The notes below the pieces were generated by a model that was not told the origin of the DNA, did no database searches, and worked only from the letters and a program-made list of their open reading frames with translations. Of a DNA stretch of 64,000 bases, positions 1 to 10,334 are shown piece after piece. This DNA is from Schistocerca nitens (lineage: Eukaryota; Arthropoda; Insecta; Orthoptera; Acrididae): assembly GCF_023898315.1 (NCBI RefSeq), contig NC_064625.1, positions 102,596,269-102,660,268 on the forward strand. The letters run 5' to 3'. Positions within the stretch are counted from its first letter, which is position 1, and every line of letters begins with the position of its first letter. The position numbers and the translations under genes are program-made.

Positions 1-419
1 GTCCTTACACGAGCATTTCGACATGCGGATCATTTCACTCAGGTATCCAGGTCGCTTCAATGACGAACAAAATTGGCCCCCCAATAGTCCAGACCTCAAT
101 CCATGTGACTTTTTTCTTTGGGGGTACCTAAAGGAAAAAATTTTCCCGAAACGTCCACGTGATTTAATGGAGCTCAGAAGACTTATTCTTCAAGCTTGCA
201 GTGAAATTACGGAAGACATGTGCCGTAAGGTAATCACTAACTTCAGTGTTCGTTTGAAGGAAGTTAGGAAACAAAATGATGGACATATTGAGCATGTGCT
301 GAGTTAAAATAAATCTTCGTGGACGGCTCTTGATTGAAGTGTATGTTCCTTTCAGATTGTATTGACAATAAAGTTTATATTCAAAAACAAAATGGTAACA
401 CATTTCGTGCGCCACCCTG
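1..419 (+). mobile_element. 3' end of a mariner-like DNA transposon, cut by the window edge
   Basis: The window opens inside a mariner-like element. The C-terminal part of a transposase runs to 307, followed by a short AT-rich 3' untranslated stretch. The element appears to end at 419 with the terminal motif CACCCTG, the same kind of end (CAGGGTG on the other strand) as the element at 12898-14445. The next bases, CAGTTGGAG, match the interior of the Tc1-like element that follows, where a TA would be expected at 420-421. I infer that this mariner inserted into the Tc1-like element and that the TA target has mutated to CA. The other end lies outside the window. Confidence 0.7.
2..307 (+). CDS. 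mariner-like transposase, C-terminal fragment (partial at window edge)
   Basis: A frame open from base 2 encodes about 100 residues and stops at 307. It contains WPPNSPDLNPCDFFLWG, the block that carries the third catalytic aspartate (CD) in mariner-type transposases and the conserved FFLWG that follows. The two earlier catalytic aspartates lie upstream of the window. The fragment resembles the full transposase at 13079-14242 (WPPYSPDMNPCDFFLWG), so both probably belong to the same broad IS630-Tc1-mariner lineage. The first methionine at 23 is not a real start, because homologous-looking sequence continues upstream of it. No stop or frameshift is visible in the part present. Whether the complete copy is intact cannot be judged. 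Confidence 0.8.
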   Translation, partial: SLHEHFDMRIISLRYPGRFNDEQNWPPNSPDLNPCDFFLWGYLKEKIFPKRPRDLMELRRLILQACSEITEDMCRKVITNFSVRLKEVRKQNDGHIEHVLS

Positions 420-1143
420 CAGTTGGAGATAGAGGCATTGGACGCTCCACTTAGGAAATCGTTAGTGAATTCAATATCCAGAGGTCTACAGTGCGAAGAG
501 TGTGCTCAGAATTCAGGCGTTACCTCTCAGCACGGACAACACAATGGCCGACGGCCTTCACGTAACGACCGAGAGCAGCGGCGTTTGAATAGCGTTGTCA
601 CTGCTTGAACTAACGGACGTACGACGAACGTATGCGTTAGGACAGTGCGGCGAAATTTGGCGTTAAAGGGCTGTGGCAGCAGACGACCGACGCGAGTGCC
701 TTTGCTAACAGCTTGACATCCCCTGCAACGCCTCTCTTGGGCTCCTGACTGTATCGGCTGGACCATAGATGACTGGAAAACCGTGCCCTCATCAGATGAG
801 TCCAGATTTCAGTCGGCAAGAGTTTATGGTGGGGTTCGAGTACAGCGTACATCCCATGATCCTATGGAGCCAAGTTGTCAAAATGTTCAAAAGTTTGTCA
901 GTTCCTAAGGGACCAAACTGCTACATCATCGGTCCCTAAGCATACAAACTACTTAAAATTACTTATGCTAATAAAACAACAGACACCCATGCCCGAGGGA
1001 GGACTCGAAGCTCCGGCGGGAGGGGCCGCGCAATCCGTGACATGGCGCCTCAAACCTCGCGGCCACTCCGCGCGGCCCCAAGTTGTTAACAAGGCGCTGC
1101 GCGAGCTGGGTGGCTCTGTAACGGTTTGGCCTGTGTCTACATG
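420..1143 (+). pseudogene. Tc1-like transposase remnant, 5' portion
   Basis: This stretch reads as a decayed Tc1-like (DD34E) transposase gene on the plus strand with several frameshifts and stops. Readable pieces include an N-terminal DNA-binding region (around 440-600) and a block at about 770-835 translating roughly as DDWKTV then SSDESRFQ, where the aspartate of DESRF is the first catalytic residue. A SINE interrupts it at 879-1077. The gypsy-type retrotransposon (1149-7298) then splits it, and the gene resumes at 7304. The order of motifs across the gaps is correct, so the two halves belong to one element. The element's own left end is not seen, because the mariner copy at 1-419 occupies that side. 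It cannot be functional. Confidence 0.75.
879..1077 (-). repeat. tRNA-derived SINE
   Basis: A SINE-like insertion lies on the minus strand. Its right part contains the pol III B-box-like complement (GGACTCGAAGCTCC) of a tRNA-derived head, and its body resembles the common orthopteran SINE with a tail near the AAATGTTC end. It is flanked by a 9-bp direct repeat CCAAGTTGT at 870-878 and 1078-1086, a target-site duplication. Removing it rejoins the surrounding Tc1-like transposase sequence. The family assignment is from memory; the TSD is visible in the sequence. Confidence 0.8.
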
Positions 1144-1148
1144 GAATG

Positions 1149-1633
1149 TGTTGTGTCTAGACAAGACAGCCTAGACACAATGAGAGGAAGCCGAAAGGCA
1201 CGCGCTTAAACTCACGCAGGCTGGCGTGAGGTCTGAAACAGGATACGTAATGAATGCTATAAAGAAAAGTACGTAGCTGCTGGAATACTTAACTTTAATC
1301 CACAATTGGTGAACATTGGACTTGTTGATACAGTATTATCATCTCAATATAACTTGGTGATGGCGCCTTGCTAGGTCGTAGCAATTGACTTAGCTGAAGG
1401 CTATGCTAACTATCTTCTCGGCAAATGAGAGCGTAATTGTCAGTGAACCATGGCTAGCAACGTCGGCTGTACAACTGGGGCGAGTGCCAGGACGTCTCTC
1501 TAGACCTGCCGTGTGGTGCGCTCGGTCTGCTATCACTGACAGTGGCGACACGCGAGTCCGACGTATACTAATGGACCGCGGCCGATTTAAAGGCTACCAC
1601 CTAGCAAGTGTGGTGTCTGGCGGTGACACCACA
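1149..1633 (-). repeat. 3' LTR of the gypsy element
   Basis: This 485-bp repeat has TG...CA ends and the inverted terminal motif TGTTGTGTC / GACACCACA. It is near-identical to 6813-7298. Because the element is transcribed leftward, this copy is the 3' LTR. The Pol frame stops inside it, at 1601. Confidence 0.93.
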
Positions 1634-2042
1634 TTCCTCCCCCGCAAATCGGCGAACGGTTGTGTTATAAGGCTTCCGCCCGCCGTGGGGAGGACCCCAT
1701 GTTGATGTATGCGACGAGGTGGGGAGCCTAACAACAGGCGAGGCTGTGCCACCCGCACCCTGCCATTCGGTCCGAGGGGAGCTAGGAAACGCCTGAAAAC
1801 CTAGCCCAGGGTGCACGTCAACATGCGGTGTATGCGCCCTTAGAGAGACAGGAGGGGCCGTAGGGTCGACGTCCATCGCGTCGGGGCAGCCGACGGGCGA
1901 AGACGACATCTGGTCCGGAGCGGGCAAGAGTTCCATTTCGGAGGACAGCTGGTCACGGGAAGCGATCGGCAGCGCGTGACCCAGGGAGGCGCCTGGCGGT
2001 TGCAGCGAAGCGTCCACTGCGGGCGGCGCCGGCGGGAGAACA

Positions 2043-2074
<32 letters not shown>

Positions 2075-5000
2075 GTCGCCATGGGGCAAAATGGAAGGCA
2101 TTGTCGCTAACACCTGGGGATGAGGCGAGCCAGTAGATGGGTCCCCAGGGCGCTGACCGGACGGCACCGTCGCTGAAAGCAGACGGGGAGCGGCAGAACC
2201 CATGCGACGACCGAGGCGCAGCTGATTGAGATGCCGACGCACCTCACCAGAGGTCCCCAAAACCAGATACATAGCGCGGCCGAGGCAGCGAAGAATGCGC
2301 CCTGCGAGCCAACGCCGTGAACCTCGATAGTTGCGATAGTATACAATGTCGCCTGGAGCAAAAGCAGGTGGCTGCCGCTGCACAGGAACATGATGCGGCG
2401 GATGCAGCAAAGACATCAAGGTTCGATGAGGACGACCGTGGAGCAACTCAGCCGGCGAGCGACCATCTCGGGGCTGAGAGCGATACGAGGACAAAAAGAG
2501 CAATAACGCGTCCTCCCGAGAATGCGACTCTTTCAACTTCAACATCTGTGACTTGAAAGTCCGGACCAATCGTTCAGCGCCACCGTCCAACTGAGGCGAA
2601 AACGGCGCGGATGTAAGATGTTGAATACCATTGGCCTTGCAGAATGACTGAAATTCTGCAGACACGAATTGTGGGCCATTGTCGGAATCAATAGTCTGTG
2701 GAAGACCTTCAATACAAAAGATAGCGGATAACGCTTGGATGGTGGCAGATGATGTCGTGGAAGACATCCGGACAACAAAAGGAAAATTACTGAATGAATC
2801 GACCACAACCAACCATCGAGCATTCCAGAAGAGACCAGCAAAATCGATGTGTAAGCGTTGCCAAGGGGAAGTGGCTTTCAGCCATACAAAGAATTTCCGC
2901 GGTGGTGCGGATTGTTGTTCGGCACACGCCATGCAAGAAGAGCACATATTCGTAATCGCAGCATCGATTCCGAACCAAGTACAGTGCTGACGAGCAAGTT
3001 GTTTCGTTCGCACTATACCCCAATGTCCTTGGTGGCGAAGCCGTAAGACAGAGGACCGTAACGAACGTGGGACCACGACCCGGGACTGATCATTATCAGA
3101 ACGCAACAGCAAAACACCACGTCGAACAAAAAGTCTCTCCTTGTGAGCAAAAAATCGGCGAACCAACGGATCCTCGATCCGTGACTTTGACAAGGGACAT
3201 TGCGTAGCAACAAAACGCAAAACGGTAGCAAGGACAGGGTCAGCAGCTGTGGCTGTAGCTACACGACGAAAATCAATCGGAAACGATTCGATCACGTCAT
3301 CGGTTTCCGAATCAATGAACATGCAAGCAAGTTCGGAAGAATCGAATGCTCTATCCTCAGCAACAGTCAAACGGGACAAAGCATCGGCGTTTCCATGCTT
3401 AGCAGTGGACCGATACAAGATAGCGTAGCGGTACTGCGAGAGGAAAATAGACCAGCGAATGAATTTCTGCGCTGTACGTGGAGGTACAGGCTTGTTCGGA
3501 GGAAAAAGCGATGTCAAAGGTTTGTGGTCTGTGATGATGGTAAAGTGACGACCATACAAGAAATCGTGAAACTTAGTAACACCAAATACGTGAGCCAAGG
3601 CTTCTTTCTCTATCTGTGAATAACTGCTTTGCGCAGACGAGAGCAATTTGGATGCAAAGGCAATAGGGCGATCATGCGATCCATCTTTGTGCGCAAGCAC
3701 AGCACCGATCCCGAAATCCAATGCATCTACCATCAAGGGTTTCTGGGGATCGAATGGCGTAAGGCAAGTAGTGGAAAGCAACGCCGATTTCAACTGGCGA
3801 AAGGCGCGTTCGCATTCCGTCGACCAGACGAACGGAACACCTTTACGGCGTAAGCGATGAAGCGGAGCTGAAATGGAAGAGGCATGGGGGATATATTTAT
3901 GATAATAATTTATTTTATCCAGCACACACTGTAGTTGCTTCAAATTCTGCGGCGAAGGCAAGTCTTGTATGGCACGAAGGTGCTCTGGACTCGGATGGAT
4001 GCCTTGGGCATTGAGTACATGGCCCAGGTAGGGTAAGTCCCAAGCAAAAAACACACATTTGTCCTTCCGCAACCGAAGACCATTTTGTCGCAAGACCTGA
4101 AATAATGTTCTGAGATTGGCTAGATGTTCTTCTTCCGTCTTTCCGGAGATCACAATGTCGTCCACATAGTTTGCTGCAGTAGGGACCGACGCACAAACAG
4201 TTTGCAGATATTGCTGAAACAATGCAGGGGCGGATGCACACCCGAATGGCAGTCTTTGGAATCGATACAAACCAAGATGCGTGTTAACCACCAAGACGCG
4301 CTGGGAGTCGTCGTCCACTGGTATTTGCAAGTACGCATCTGCTAGGTCCAACTTCGAAAAATATTTACCCGGGCACAGTTTGTCAAAAAGATCTTCCGGG
4401 CGGGGTAAAGGATAAGTTGCAATCACTAGTTGTGGATTCACTGTTGGCTTGAAGTCCACACAAAGTCTCAATTTTCCGGAAGGTTTTGGTAAAATTACTA
4501 AGGGTGATGCCCAGAGAGAAGCTTGCACACGTTCAATCACACCTTGCGATTCCAAATCGGGTAATGTTCTTGCGACCTCATCACACAATGCGTGGGGAAC
4601 ATTGCGCGCTCTGAAAAATTTCGGTTGCGCGTTTACTTTCAGTTCCAAATGTGCTTTACAGTTCTTAGCGCAACCAAGGCCCAGTGCAAAAATGTCTGCA
4701 AATTCTTCACATAGACGAGAAACACTGCCTGAAGGCAGAGACTGGTTCACTGATAGGACCTGATTGACTATAGACAAGTTAAACAACTGAAATAAATCTA
4801 AACCAAACAAGTTTACTGCAGAAGAAGAACGAAGGACGTAAAAAGACACAAGTTTTGTTTGTCCCTTGTATATGGCAAGAAGGCTGCACTGTCCGATCAC
4901 AGGGATATTCTGACCGGAATAACTATTTAACTTAACATTTGTGGCACGTAACGGAGGTGTGCCCAGTTGTTTGTACGTGTCTCTATTGATCAATGAAACC

Positions 5001-5344
5001 GCAGCTCCGGTATCGAGCTGGAATGGTATGACGTGGCCATGAATGTCCAAATCTACAAAAAGTTTATTGTCCTGCTGACGACAAGAGCGACTGTCTCGTG
5101 CAACGTGAACAGATACTGGTACAGAAGCACTTGCGACTTGACGCGATTTCCGGCGATGTCGACGCACACTATATGTGGGACGAACACAGCCACTGTTAGA
5201 AGGAGTGGCATTGGGCAGAGTGGAATGAACTACATGAATTTCCGTGGGCGAATGTTCACGAGCCTGTTTATTCTTGGTTCTATTCCGGCGCGAAGCAAAG
5301 GGCCTGGAATGTTGGGAGTGTCCGTTCGGAGCTTTTTCTGGCAA
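1601..5344 (-). CDS. pol: gypsy-type Pol polyprotein (protease, RT, RNase H, integrase)
   Basis: This single open frame of 1247 codons encodes the enzymes for reverse transcription and integration. Visible domains in order are: aspartic protease with DTGA at about residues 111-114; reverse transcriptase with SKLDLADAY near 330 and the catalytic YVDD at 393-396; RNase H with VDALDFGIGAVL near 530; an integrase HHCC zinc finger (HxxGHxG then CxxC) near 740-780; and an integrase core with HIDFAG, DSDNG and a GGAERL glutamate. A proline-rich tail (a run of about 10 prolines, encoded by the GGC-type repeat around 2041-2073) follows, and the frame ends inside the 3' LTR. It overlaps the Gag frame by at least 115 bases and lies in the -1 frame relative to it, consistent with -1 ribosomal frameshifting, so the methionine at 5344 may not be a true start. 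No stop or missing catalytic residue was seen. Confidence 0.92.
1634..1645 (-). other. polypurine tract
   Basis: On the minus strand the 12 bases just before the 3' LTR read GCGGGGGAGGAA. This is a purine-rich run in the position where plus-strand DNA synthesis is primed in LTR retrotransposons. Confidence 0.75.
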
Positions 5345-6752
5345 ACACTTTGAACATGTCCTTTCTTATTACAGAAAAAGCAAATAGCTTGGCGTGACGG
5401 GCAATTCTCACGCGAATGTCCAGTAGCACACCGCGGGCATGATTTCACCGCATTTGCATGCTTGCGCGGCACACATAGCGGAGAGCATGGCTGCAGCTGC
5501 GCGGACGAGCGCGAGGGCTGTTTACTGTTCCGTGCAGCGCGCCCGGCGGGCTGGTTAACGTGACACGCGGCTGGCGAAGTTTCAAATGATTCCTGAGCAA
5601 AGTCAAGTGTGTCTTGCCTATCCAATATGTGTATCACTTGTTGAAGGGAGGGATTGACTAGTTTCAAAATTTGCTCCCGTATACGAACATCAGAAACGTT
5701 CTGTGCAATTGCATCACGCACCATAGTATCTGAATAAGGGAGTCCACATTCACACTCAAAAGCACAATCCCTTGTAAGGCCTTGCAATGTTGCAACCCAC
5801 TCCCTATTAGTCTGACCGGCCGTACGTTTTGTACGAAAGAACGTATACCTTTTTGCAACTACATTGACGGATTCCTTGAAATATGCATCTAATGCAGACA
5901 AAATTTCATCGTAGGACAGAGTTGCTACTTCGCGTCGGGGAAATAATTTCACTATCACACGGTACGTGTGCACCCCTACATACGCCAATAAGTGAGGCTG
6001 CCGCTCGTTACCTTGAATTCTGTAGGCGGCGAGATGGAATATGATGTGTCGGCAGAAGTGCCAACACCGTGTTGTTTGAGGAAGCCGAAATGCACGCTAT
6101 AAGCTCACGCAGGATGGCGTGAGGTCTGAAACAGGATACGTAATGAATGCTATAAAGAAAAGTACGTAGCTTCTGGAATACTTTAATCCATCATTTGAAT
6201 ACATCGTTCTGGACGGTACGTGCAAGACTATAAACTGTTAATGGTGCCTTGCTAGGTCGTAGCCATTGACTTAGCTGAAGGCTATTCTAATTATTGTCTC
6301 GGCTAATGAGAGCGTAATTCTCAGTGAACCTTTCCTAGCAACGTCGGCTGTACAACTGGGGCGAGTGCTAGTAAGTCTCTCTAGACCTACCGTGTGGCGG
6401 CGCTCGGTTTGCAATTACTGACAGTGGCGACACGCGGGTCTGATGTATACTAATGGACCGCGGCCGATTTAAAAGCTACCACCTAGCAAGTGTGGTGTCT
6501 GGCGGTGACACCACAGAATCCAAATTGGCGTGACCACTCCGTCCAGCTTTCCAGTGCCGCGTCAAATTGCCGAAAAGGTGGTGCAACAGCATGTTGTGGC
6601 TGTGGTAGCGGTGGAGCGGCGGCGGCCGCATCGTTTTGCATTGCACGTTGACCCTGGACGAGCTGTCCAAGGGCATCCAATAAGGCCTGCGTCTGCTGAT
6701 TCTGCAAGCGATAAAATTCGGACAGTACATCTGCAGATTGTGGCGAAGCCAT
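5230..6752 (-). pseudogene. gag: gypsy-type Gag, split by a solo LTR
   Basis: Gag starts at 6752 (MASPQSAD...) and runs to about 6521. It is then interrupted by a 474-bp LTR plus a 5-bp duplication (6037-6515) and resumes at about 6041, ending at 5230. The inserted length, 479 bases, exactly accounts for the frame difference between the halves, so the pre-insertion gene was one frame of about 347 codons. The C-terminal half carries two nucleocapsid zinc knuckles: a slightly short one (CPRC...GHSRENC) and a canonical CX2CX4HX4C (CFFCNKKGHVQSVC). The N-terminal half is rich in glutamine, alanine and proline. In this copy the protein would be truncated early. The downstream half has no strong start of its own. 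Confidence 0.85.
6042..6515 (-). repeat. solo LTR of a related subfamily, inserted in Gag
   Basis: This 474-bp sequence has TG...CA ends (TGATGTGTC ... GACACCACA) and is recognisably related along its length to the LTRs at 1149 and 6813, but with clear subfamily differences. Flanks are GAATA (6037-6041) and GAATC (6516-6520), a 5-bp TSD with one mismatch. No internal sequence remains, which fits LTR-LTR recombination. It is closest to the solo LTR at 49433-49925. Confidence 0.88.
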
Positions 6753-6790
6753 GACACAGGTAATCTAAGCAGGTATAAAGAACAAGACCC

Positions 6791-6808
6791 TGTCTTTACT
6801 CGTCGCCA
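6791..6808 (-). other. primer-binding site of the gypsy element
   Basis: On the minus strand, four T residues follow the 5' LTR and then TGGCGACGAGTAAAGACA. TGG complements a tRNA CCA end, and the next C implies a G at position 73 of the primer. A serine-type tRNA is one possibility, but I cannot establish the primer identity. Confidence 0.6.
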
Positions 6809-6812
6809 AAAA

Positions 6813-7298
6813 TGTTGTGTCTAGACAAGACAGCCTAGACATAATGAGAGGAAGCCGAAAGGCACGCGCTTAAACTCACGCAGGCTGGCGTGAGGTCTGA
6901 AACAGGATGCGTAATGAATGCTATAAAGAAAAGTACGTAGCTGCTGGATTACTTAACTTTAATCCACAATTGGTGAACATTGGTCTTGTTGATACAGTAT
7001 TATCATCTCAATACAACTTGGTGATGGCGCCTTGCTAGGTCGTAGCAATTGACTTAGCTGAAGGCTATGCTAACTATCTTCTCGGCAAATGAGAGCGTAT
7101 TTGTCAGTGAACCACTGCTATGAACGTCGGCTGTACAACTGGGGCGAGTGCCAGGACGTCTCTCTAGACCTGCCGTGTGGTGGCGCTCGGTCTGCAATCA
7201 CTGACAGTGGCGACACGCGAGTCCGACGTATACTAATGGACCGCGGCCGATTTAAAGGCTACCACCTAGCAAGGGTGGTGTCTGGCGGTGACACCACA
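6813..7298 (-). repeat. 5' LTR of the gypsy element
   Basis: This 486-bp partner of 1149-1633 has the same TG...CA ends. As the element runs leftward this is the promoter-bearing 5' LTR. The target duplication GAGTG follows at 7299-7303. Confidence 0.93.
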
Positions 7299-7303
7299 GA
7301 GTG

Positions 7304-7716
7304 AACTGTGTCCTCTGGTCCAATTGAACCGATCATCGACTGGAAATGGTTATGTTCGGCTGCCTGGAGACCACTTGCAACCGTTTATCGACTTCATGTC
7401 CCCAAACAATGATATCATGTCATTGGGCCACAGTTGTTCACAATTGCTTTGAAGAACATTCTGGATAATTCGAGCGAATAATGTAGCCACCAAGATCGCC
7501 CGACATGAATTCCATCGAACGTTTACAGGACATAATCGGGAGGTCAGTTCGTGCACAAAATCGTGCACCGGCAACCCTTTCTCCTTTATGGACGGCTATA
7601 GAGGCAACATGACTCAGTATTTCTATTGGGAACTTCCAACGATTTGTTGAGTCCATACCACATCGAGCTGTCCGACACGATATTATGAGATACCCATGAC
7701 TTTTGTCACCTCAGTT
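7304..7716 (+). pseudogene. Tc1-like transposase remnant, 3' portion and right terminal repeat
   Basis: This is the continuation of the Tc1-like gene broken at 1143. Readable pieces include a stretch like CPLVPIEPII near 7312-7345 and a block near 7500-7530 corresponding to SPDMN followed by IE, which carries the third catalytic residue (E) of the DD34E triad. Part of the region that should hold the second aspartate (DNAPCH-type) appears deleted near 7400-7415. The sequence ends with CATGACTTTTGTCACCTCAG at about 7695-7714, which I take as the right terminal repeat of this family. Many stops and frameshifts are present. Confidence 0.7.
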
Positions 7717-8335
7717 TATTCCTTCCTCGTTTTTCCAATTTAAAGACCTAAAAACCTCCGCTGGAACTACTCAGAATAGTTCTTCACGAACGAAATGCCT
7801 TTACTGACTTTCCTTTTTTATTTACAAACCTGTCAGTATCCCAAGGAAGATTAATGAAAGCTGATGTAAATTCGACCAAGGCCCTGTATCGCCGTACCTT
7901 TGTAGTGGCATGTTCAAACCTATGCATACCAGCAAGTAGCAGAAAACATAGAATGACTTTGATAATTTAGCCAGAGTCCTATTTGAAGAAACTGACCCAA
8001 TACGTACCTCCCCCAGACTGGAGAAATCTGGACTTATCAAAATATCGATGGATGAGGCGAGGCGAGGCATCTCCTCTTCTGGAACATGAGACCAGTATAT
8101 TAGCGAACCACCTGAGAGTGCTTTCCCCTCTCGATACCAGTCAAGGTGATTCCAACTAATCACACCTGGGGAGTACGACTGCGCAAGTACTGAAACGGCA
8201 GTGGCTACAAACCTTCCTATGACCCAGCTGCAATGAGTGGAACCATAAAATGTTGCTGCCAAGTAGAGCGGTTTCTGGAGGAAACAGAAACAAAGGTACC
8301 TTCAGCTTCAACATTGTTGAGCCGTTAGATGATAC
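7717..8335. other. unrecognised sequence
   Basis: No gene or repeat was recognised. A 146-codon minus-strand open stretch at 7822-8262 has no recognisable motif, and I treat it as chance. The stretch GGCGAGGCGAGGC near 8050 is a short tandem duplication. Confidence 0.5.
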
Positions 8336-8337
8336 TA

Positions 8338-9799
8338 CACTCATGCTCATAAAATAAGGATAATGCTGATACATGGTGAAACAGAGCTCTGGTGGGCGAT
8401 TTACGGGTTTAAATCACACCATGTGGTGCATCTCACCAGTGGTGGTCGCACGGGGGCGCTGGCAGTAGTCCACTTATGCAGAGGTGTGTTGGTGCATGTC
8501 AGAGTATGGTGCAGCGAGTAAGTGTGCAGATGTTTTCAGGCGTGCTAATGGTGTCTGTGTGTTGAAAATGGCTCAAAGAACACACATTGATAACGTTATG
8601 AGGGGTAAAATACTAGGGCGACTGGAGGCTGGTCTAACAGAGCAGGTCGTAGCATGGGCCCTCCATGTGCTACTAAGTGTGATCTCAAGATTATGGCAAC
8701 AATTCCAGCAGTCAGGAAACGTGTCCAGGCGCTACAGTACGGAACCTCCACAGTGTACAACACCACAAGAAGACCGATATCTCACCATCAGTGCCCGCAG
8801 ACGGCCACGGATTACTGCAGGTAGCCTTGCTCGGGACTTTACCGCAGCCACTGAAACAGTTGTATCCAGACGCACAGTCTACAGACGACGGAATAGATGT
8901 GGTTTATTCGCCCAGAGACCTGCAAGGTGCATTCCCTCGACCCCTGGTCACAGGAGAGTCGGTAAATCTTGGTGTCAACAACACAGTACAAGGTCATTGG
9001 AACAGTGGTCCCAGGTTATGTTCACGGACGAGTCCAGGTATAGCCTGAACAGTGATTCGCACCGGGTTTTCATCTGGCGTGCACCAGGAACCAGATACCT
9101 TAATGTCTTGAAAGGGACCTGTATGGAGGTCGAGGTTTGATGGTGTGGGGTGGGATTATGATTGGTGCATATACATTGCATACCCCTGCATGTCTTTGAC
9201 AGAGGAACTGTAACACGTCAGGTGTATCGGGACGTCATTTTGCACCAGTATGACCGCCTTTTCAGGGGTGCAATGGGTCCCACCTTCCTCATGATGGATG
9301 ATAACGCTCGGACCACCGAGACGCCATCGTGGAGGAGTACCTTGAAACAGATAATATCAGGCGAATGGCCTGCCTGTTCTCCAGACCTAAACCCCATCGA
9401 GCACGTCTGGGATGCTCTCGGTCGACGTATCGCTGCACGTCTTCAAACCCCTAGGACGCTTCAGGAGCTCCGACAGGCACTGGTGCAAGAATGGGAGGCT
9501 ATACCCCAGAAGCTGCTCGACCATATGATCCAGAGTGTGCCTACCCACTGTGGGGCCTGTGTACGAGTGCATGTAGATCATATCCCGTATTGATGTCGGG
9601 GTATATGAGCAGGAAGCAGTGGCGTTTTGTAGCACATGCGTTTCGGGACGGTTTTCTCAACTTATCACCAATATTGTGGACTTACAGATCTGTGTCGTGT
9701 GTATTCCCTATGTGCCTATGCTATTAGCGCCAGTTTTGTGTAGTGCCACGGTGTGTGGCACCACATTCTGCAATTATCCTTAATTTATGAGCCTGAGTG
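8338..9799 (+). mobile_element. Tc1-like DNA transposon
   Basis: Terminal inverted repeats CACTCATGCTCATAAA (from 8338) and TTTATGAGCCTGAGTG (to 9799) bound a transposase pseudogene. A TA precedes the left end (8336-8337). The right side has TG (9800-9801), probably a mutated TA. At about 1.46 kb the length is typical of Tc1-like elements. Confidence 0.85.
8568..9593 (+). pseudogene. Tc1-like transposase (DD34E type), frameshifted
   Basis: The coding region begins with MAQRTHIDNVMRGKILGRLE, a paired-type helix-turn-helix start that recognises the terminal repeats. It continues through SRRTVYRRR-like DNA-binding sequence to FTDESRYSL, where the first catalytic aspartate sits (about 9030). The frame stops at 9140, and MVWGG lies in another frame just after it. 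The second catalytic block (MMDDNAR, about 9295) and the third (SPDLNPIEHVW, about 9385-9415, with the glutamate) lie in a downstream frame ending at 9593. All three catalytic residues can therefore be seen, but at least two frameshifts and internal stops separate them. The spacing between the second D and the E is 32 residues here, slightly short of 34, suggesting a small deletion. Confidence 0.82.
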
Positions 9800-9801
9800 T
9801 G

Positions 9802-10049
9802 GATGGGCTCCCCATAGCTGAGCATTCTATGCGTATCACTACCATCCAGAGGGATCGGGTTCAGTTAGAGGCCTGCCAGAGAATGGAGCAGGGCGCACTC
9901 AGTCCCGACGCCAATTGAGGAACTGCTTCTGCCTGGTCCTCTGAACCAGATTGCAGAGTTTTTTTGTTACGCTCCTGAACTTATACTTTGAGATAATAAA
10001 ATCAACAGTCAGGTGGTGCAGCGTCATAAATGAGCAGAGCGCTTCTTTT
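9802..10049. other. unrecognised sequence upstream of the LINE
   Basis: Nothing was recognised with confidence. The 5' limit of the following LINE is not defined and may lie in this stretch. Confidence 0.4.
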
Positions 10050-10131
10050 TGTAGCAACCATACACCACCAATCACCTGAGGAAGTATCCGTACCCAAAGA
10101 CTGGAAAGTTAGGTGGGTCACCCCAGCAGCG

Positions 10132-10334
10132 GGTTGGGTTGTTTGGGGGAAGAGACCAAACAGCGAGGTCATGGGACTCATCTGATTAGGGAAGGATGGG
10201 GAAGGAAGTCGGCCGTGCCCTTTCAGAGGAACCATCACTGCATTTCCCTGGAGCGATTTAGGGAAATCATGGAAAATCTAAATCAGGATGGCCGGACGTG
10301 GGCTTGAACCGCCGTCCTCCCGAATGCGAGTCCA
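10132..10334 (-). repeat. tRNA-derived SINE inserted in the LINE
   Basis: This 203-bp SINE has a pol III B-box on the minus strand (GGTTCAAGCCC, from the complement around 10295-10315). It matches a widespread insect/orthopteran SINE body (GGAAGTCGGCCGTGCCCTTT). Imperfect 15-bp target duplications flank it: GTCACCCCAGCAGCG (10117-10131) and GTGACACCAGTAGCG (10335-10349). Confidence 0.82.

Larger units (their letters stand above)
1149..7298 (-). mobile_element. Ty3/gypsy LTR retrotransposon, complete, minus strand
   Basis: Two long terminal repeats of about 485 bp (1149-1633 and 6813-7298), each with TG...CA ends, enclose an internal region with Gag and Pol on the minus strand. The flanks carry a 5-bp target duplication with one mismatch, GAATG (1144-1148) and GAGTG (7299-7303). 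By eye the two LTRs differ at about 12 positions plus one indel, roughly 2.5 percent, so the insertion is fairly young. The primer-binding site, polypurine tract, protease, RT, RNase H and integrase are all present in the expected order. No envelope gene was found. Gag is broken by a solo LTR at 6042-6515, so this copy probably cannot mobilise by itself. Confidence 0.93.

Noticed and set aside
1840-2082. Arginine-rich open frame opposite the proline-rich part of Pol
   Set aside because: It is a shadow frame of the GGC-type repeat encoding the Pol proline run and has no independent support.
7822-8262. 146-codon minus-strand open frame
   Set aside because: No motif and no start context or neighbour supports it, and it lies in unrecognised sequence between repeats.
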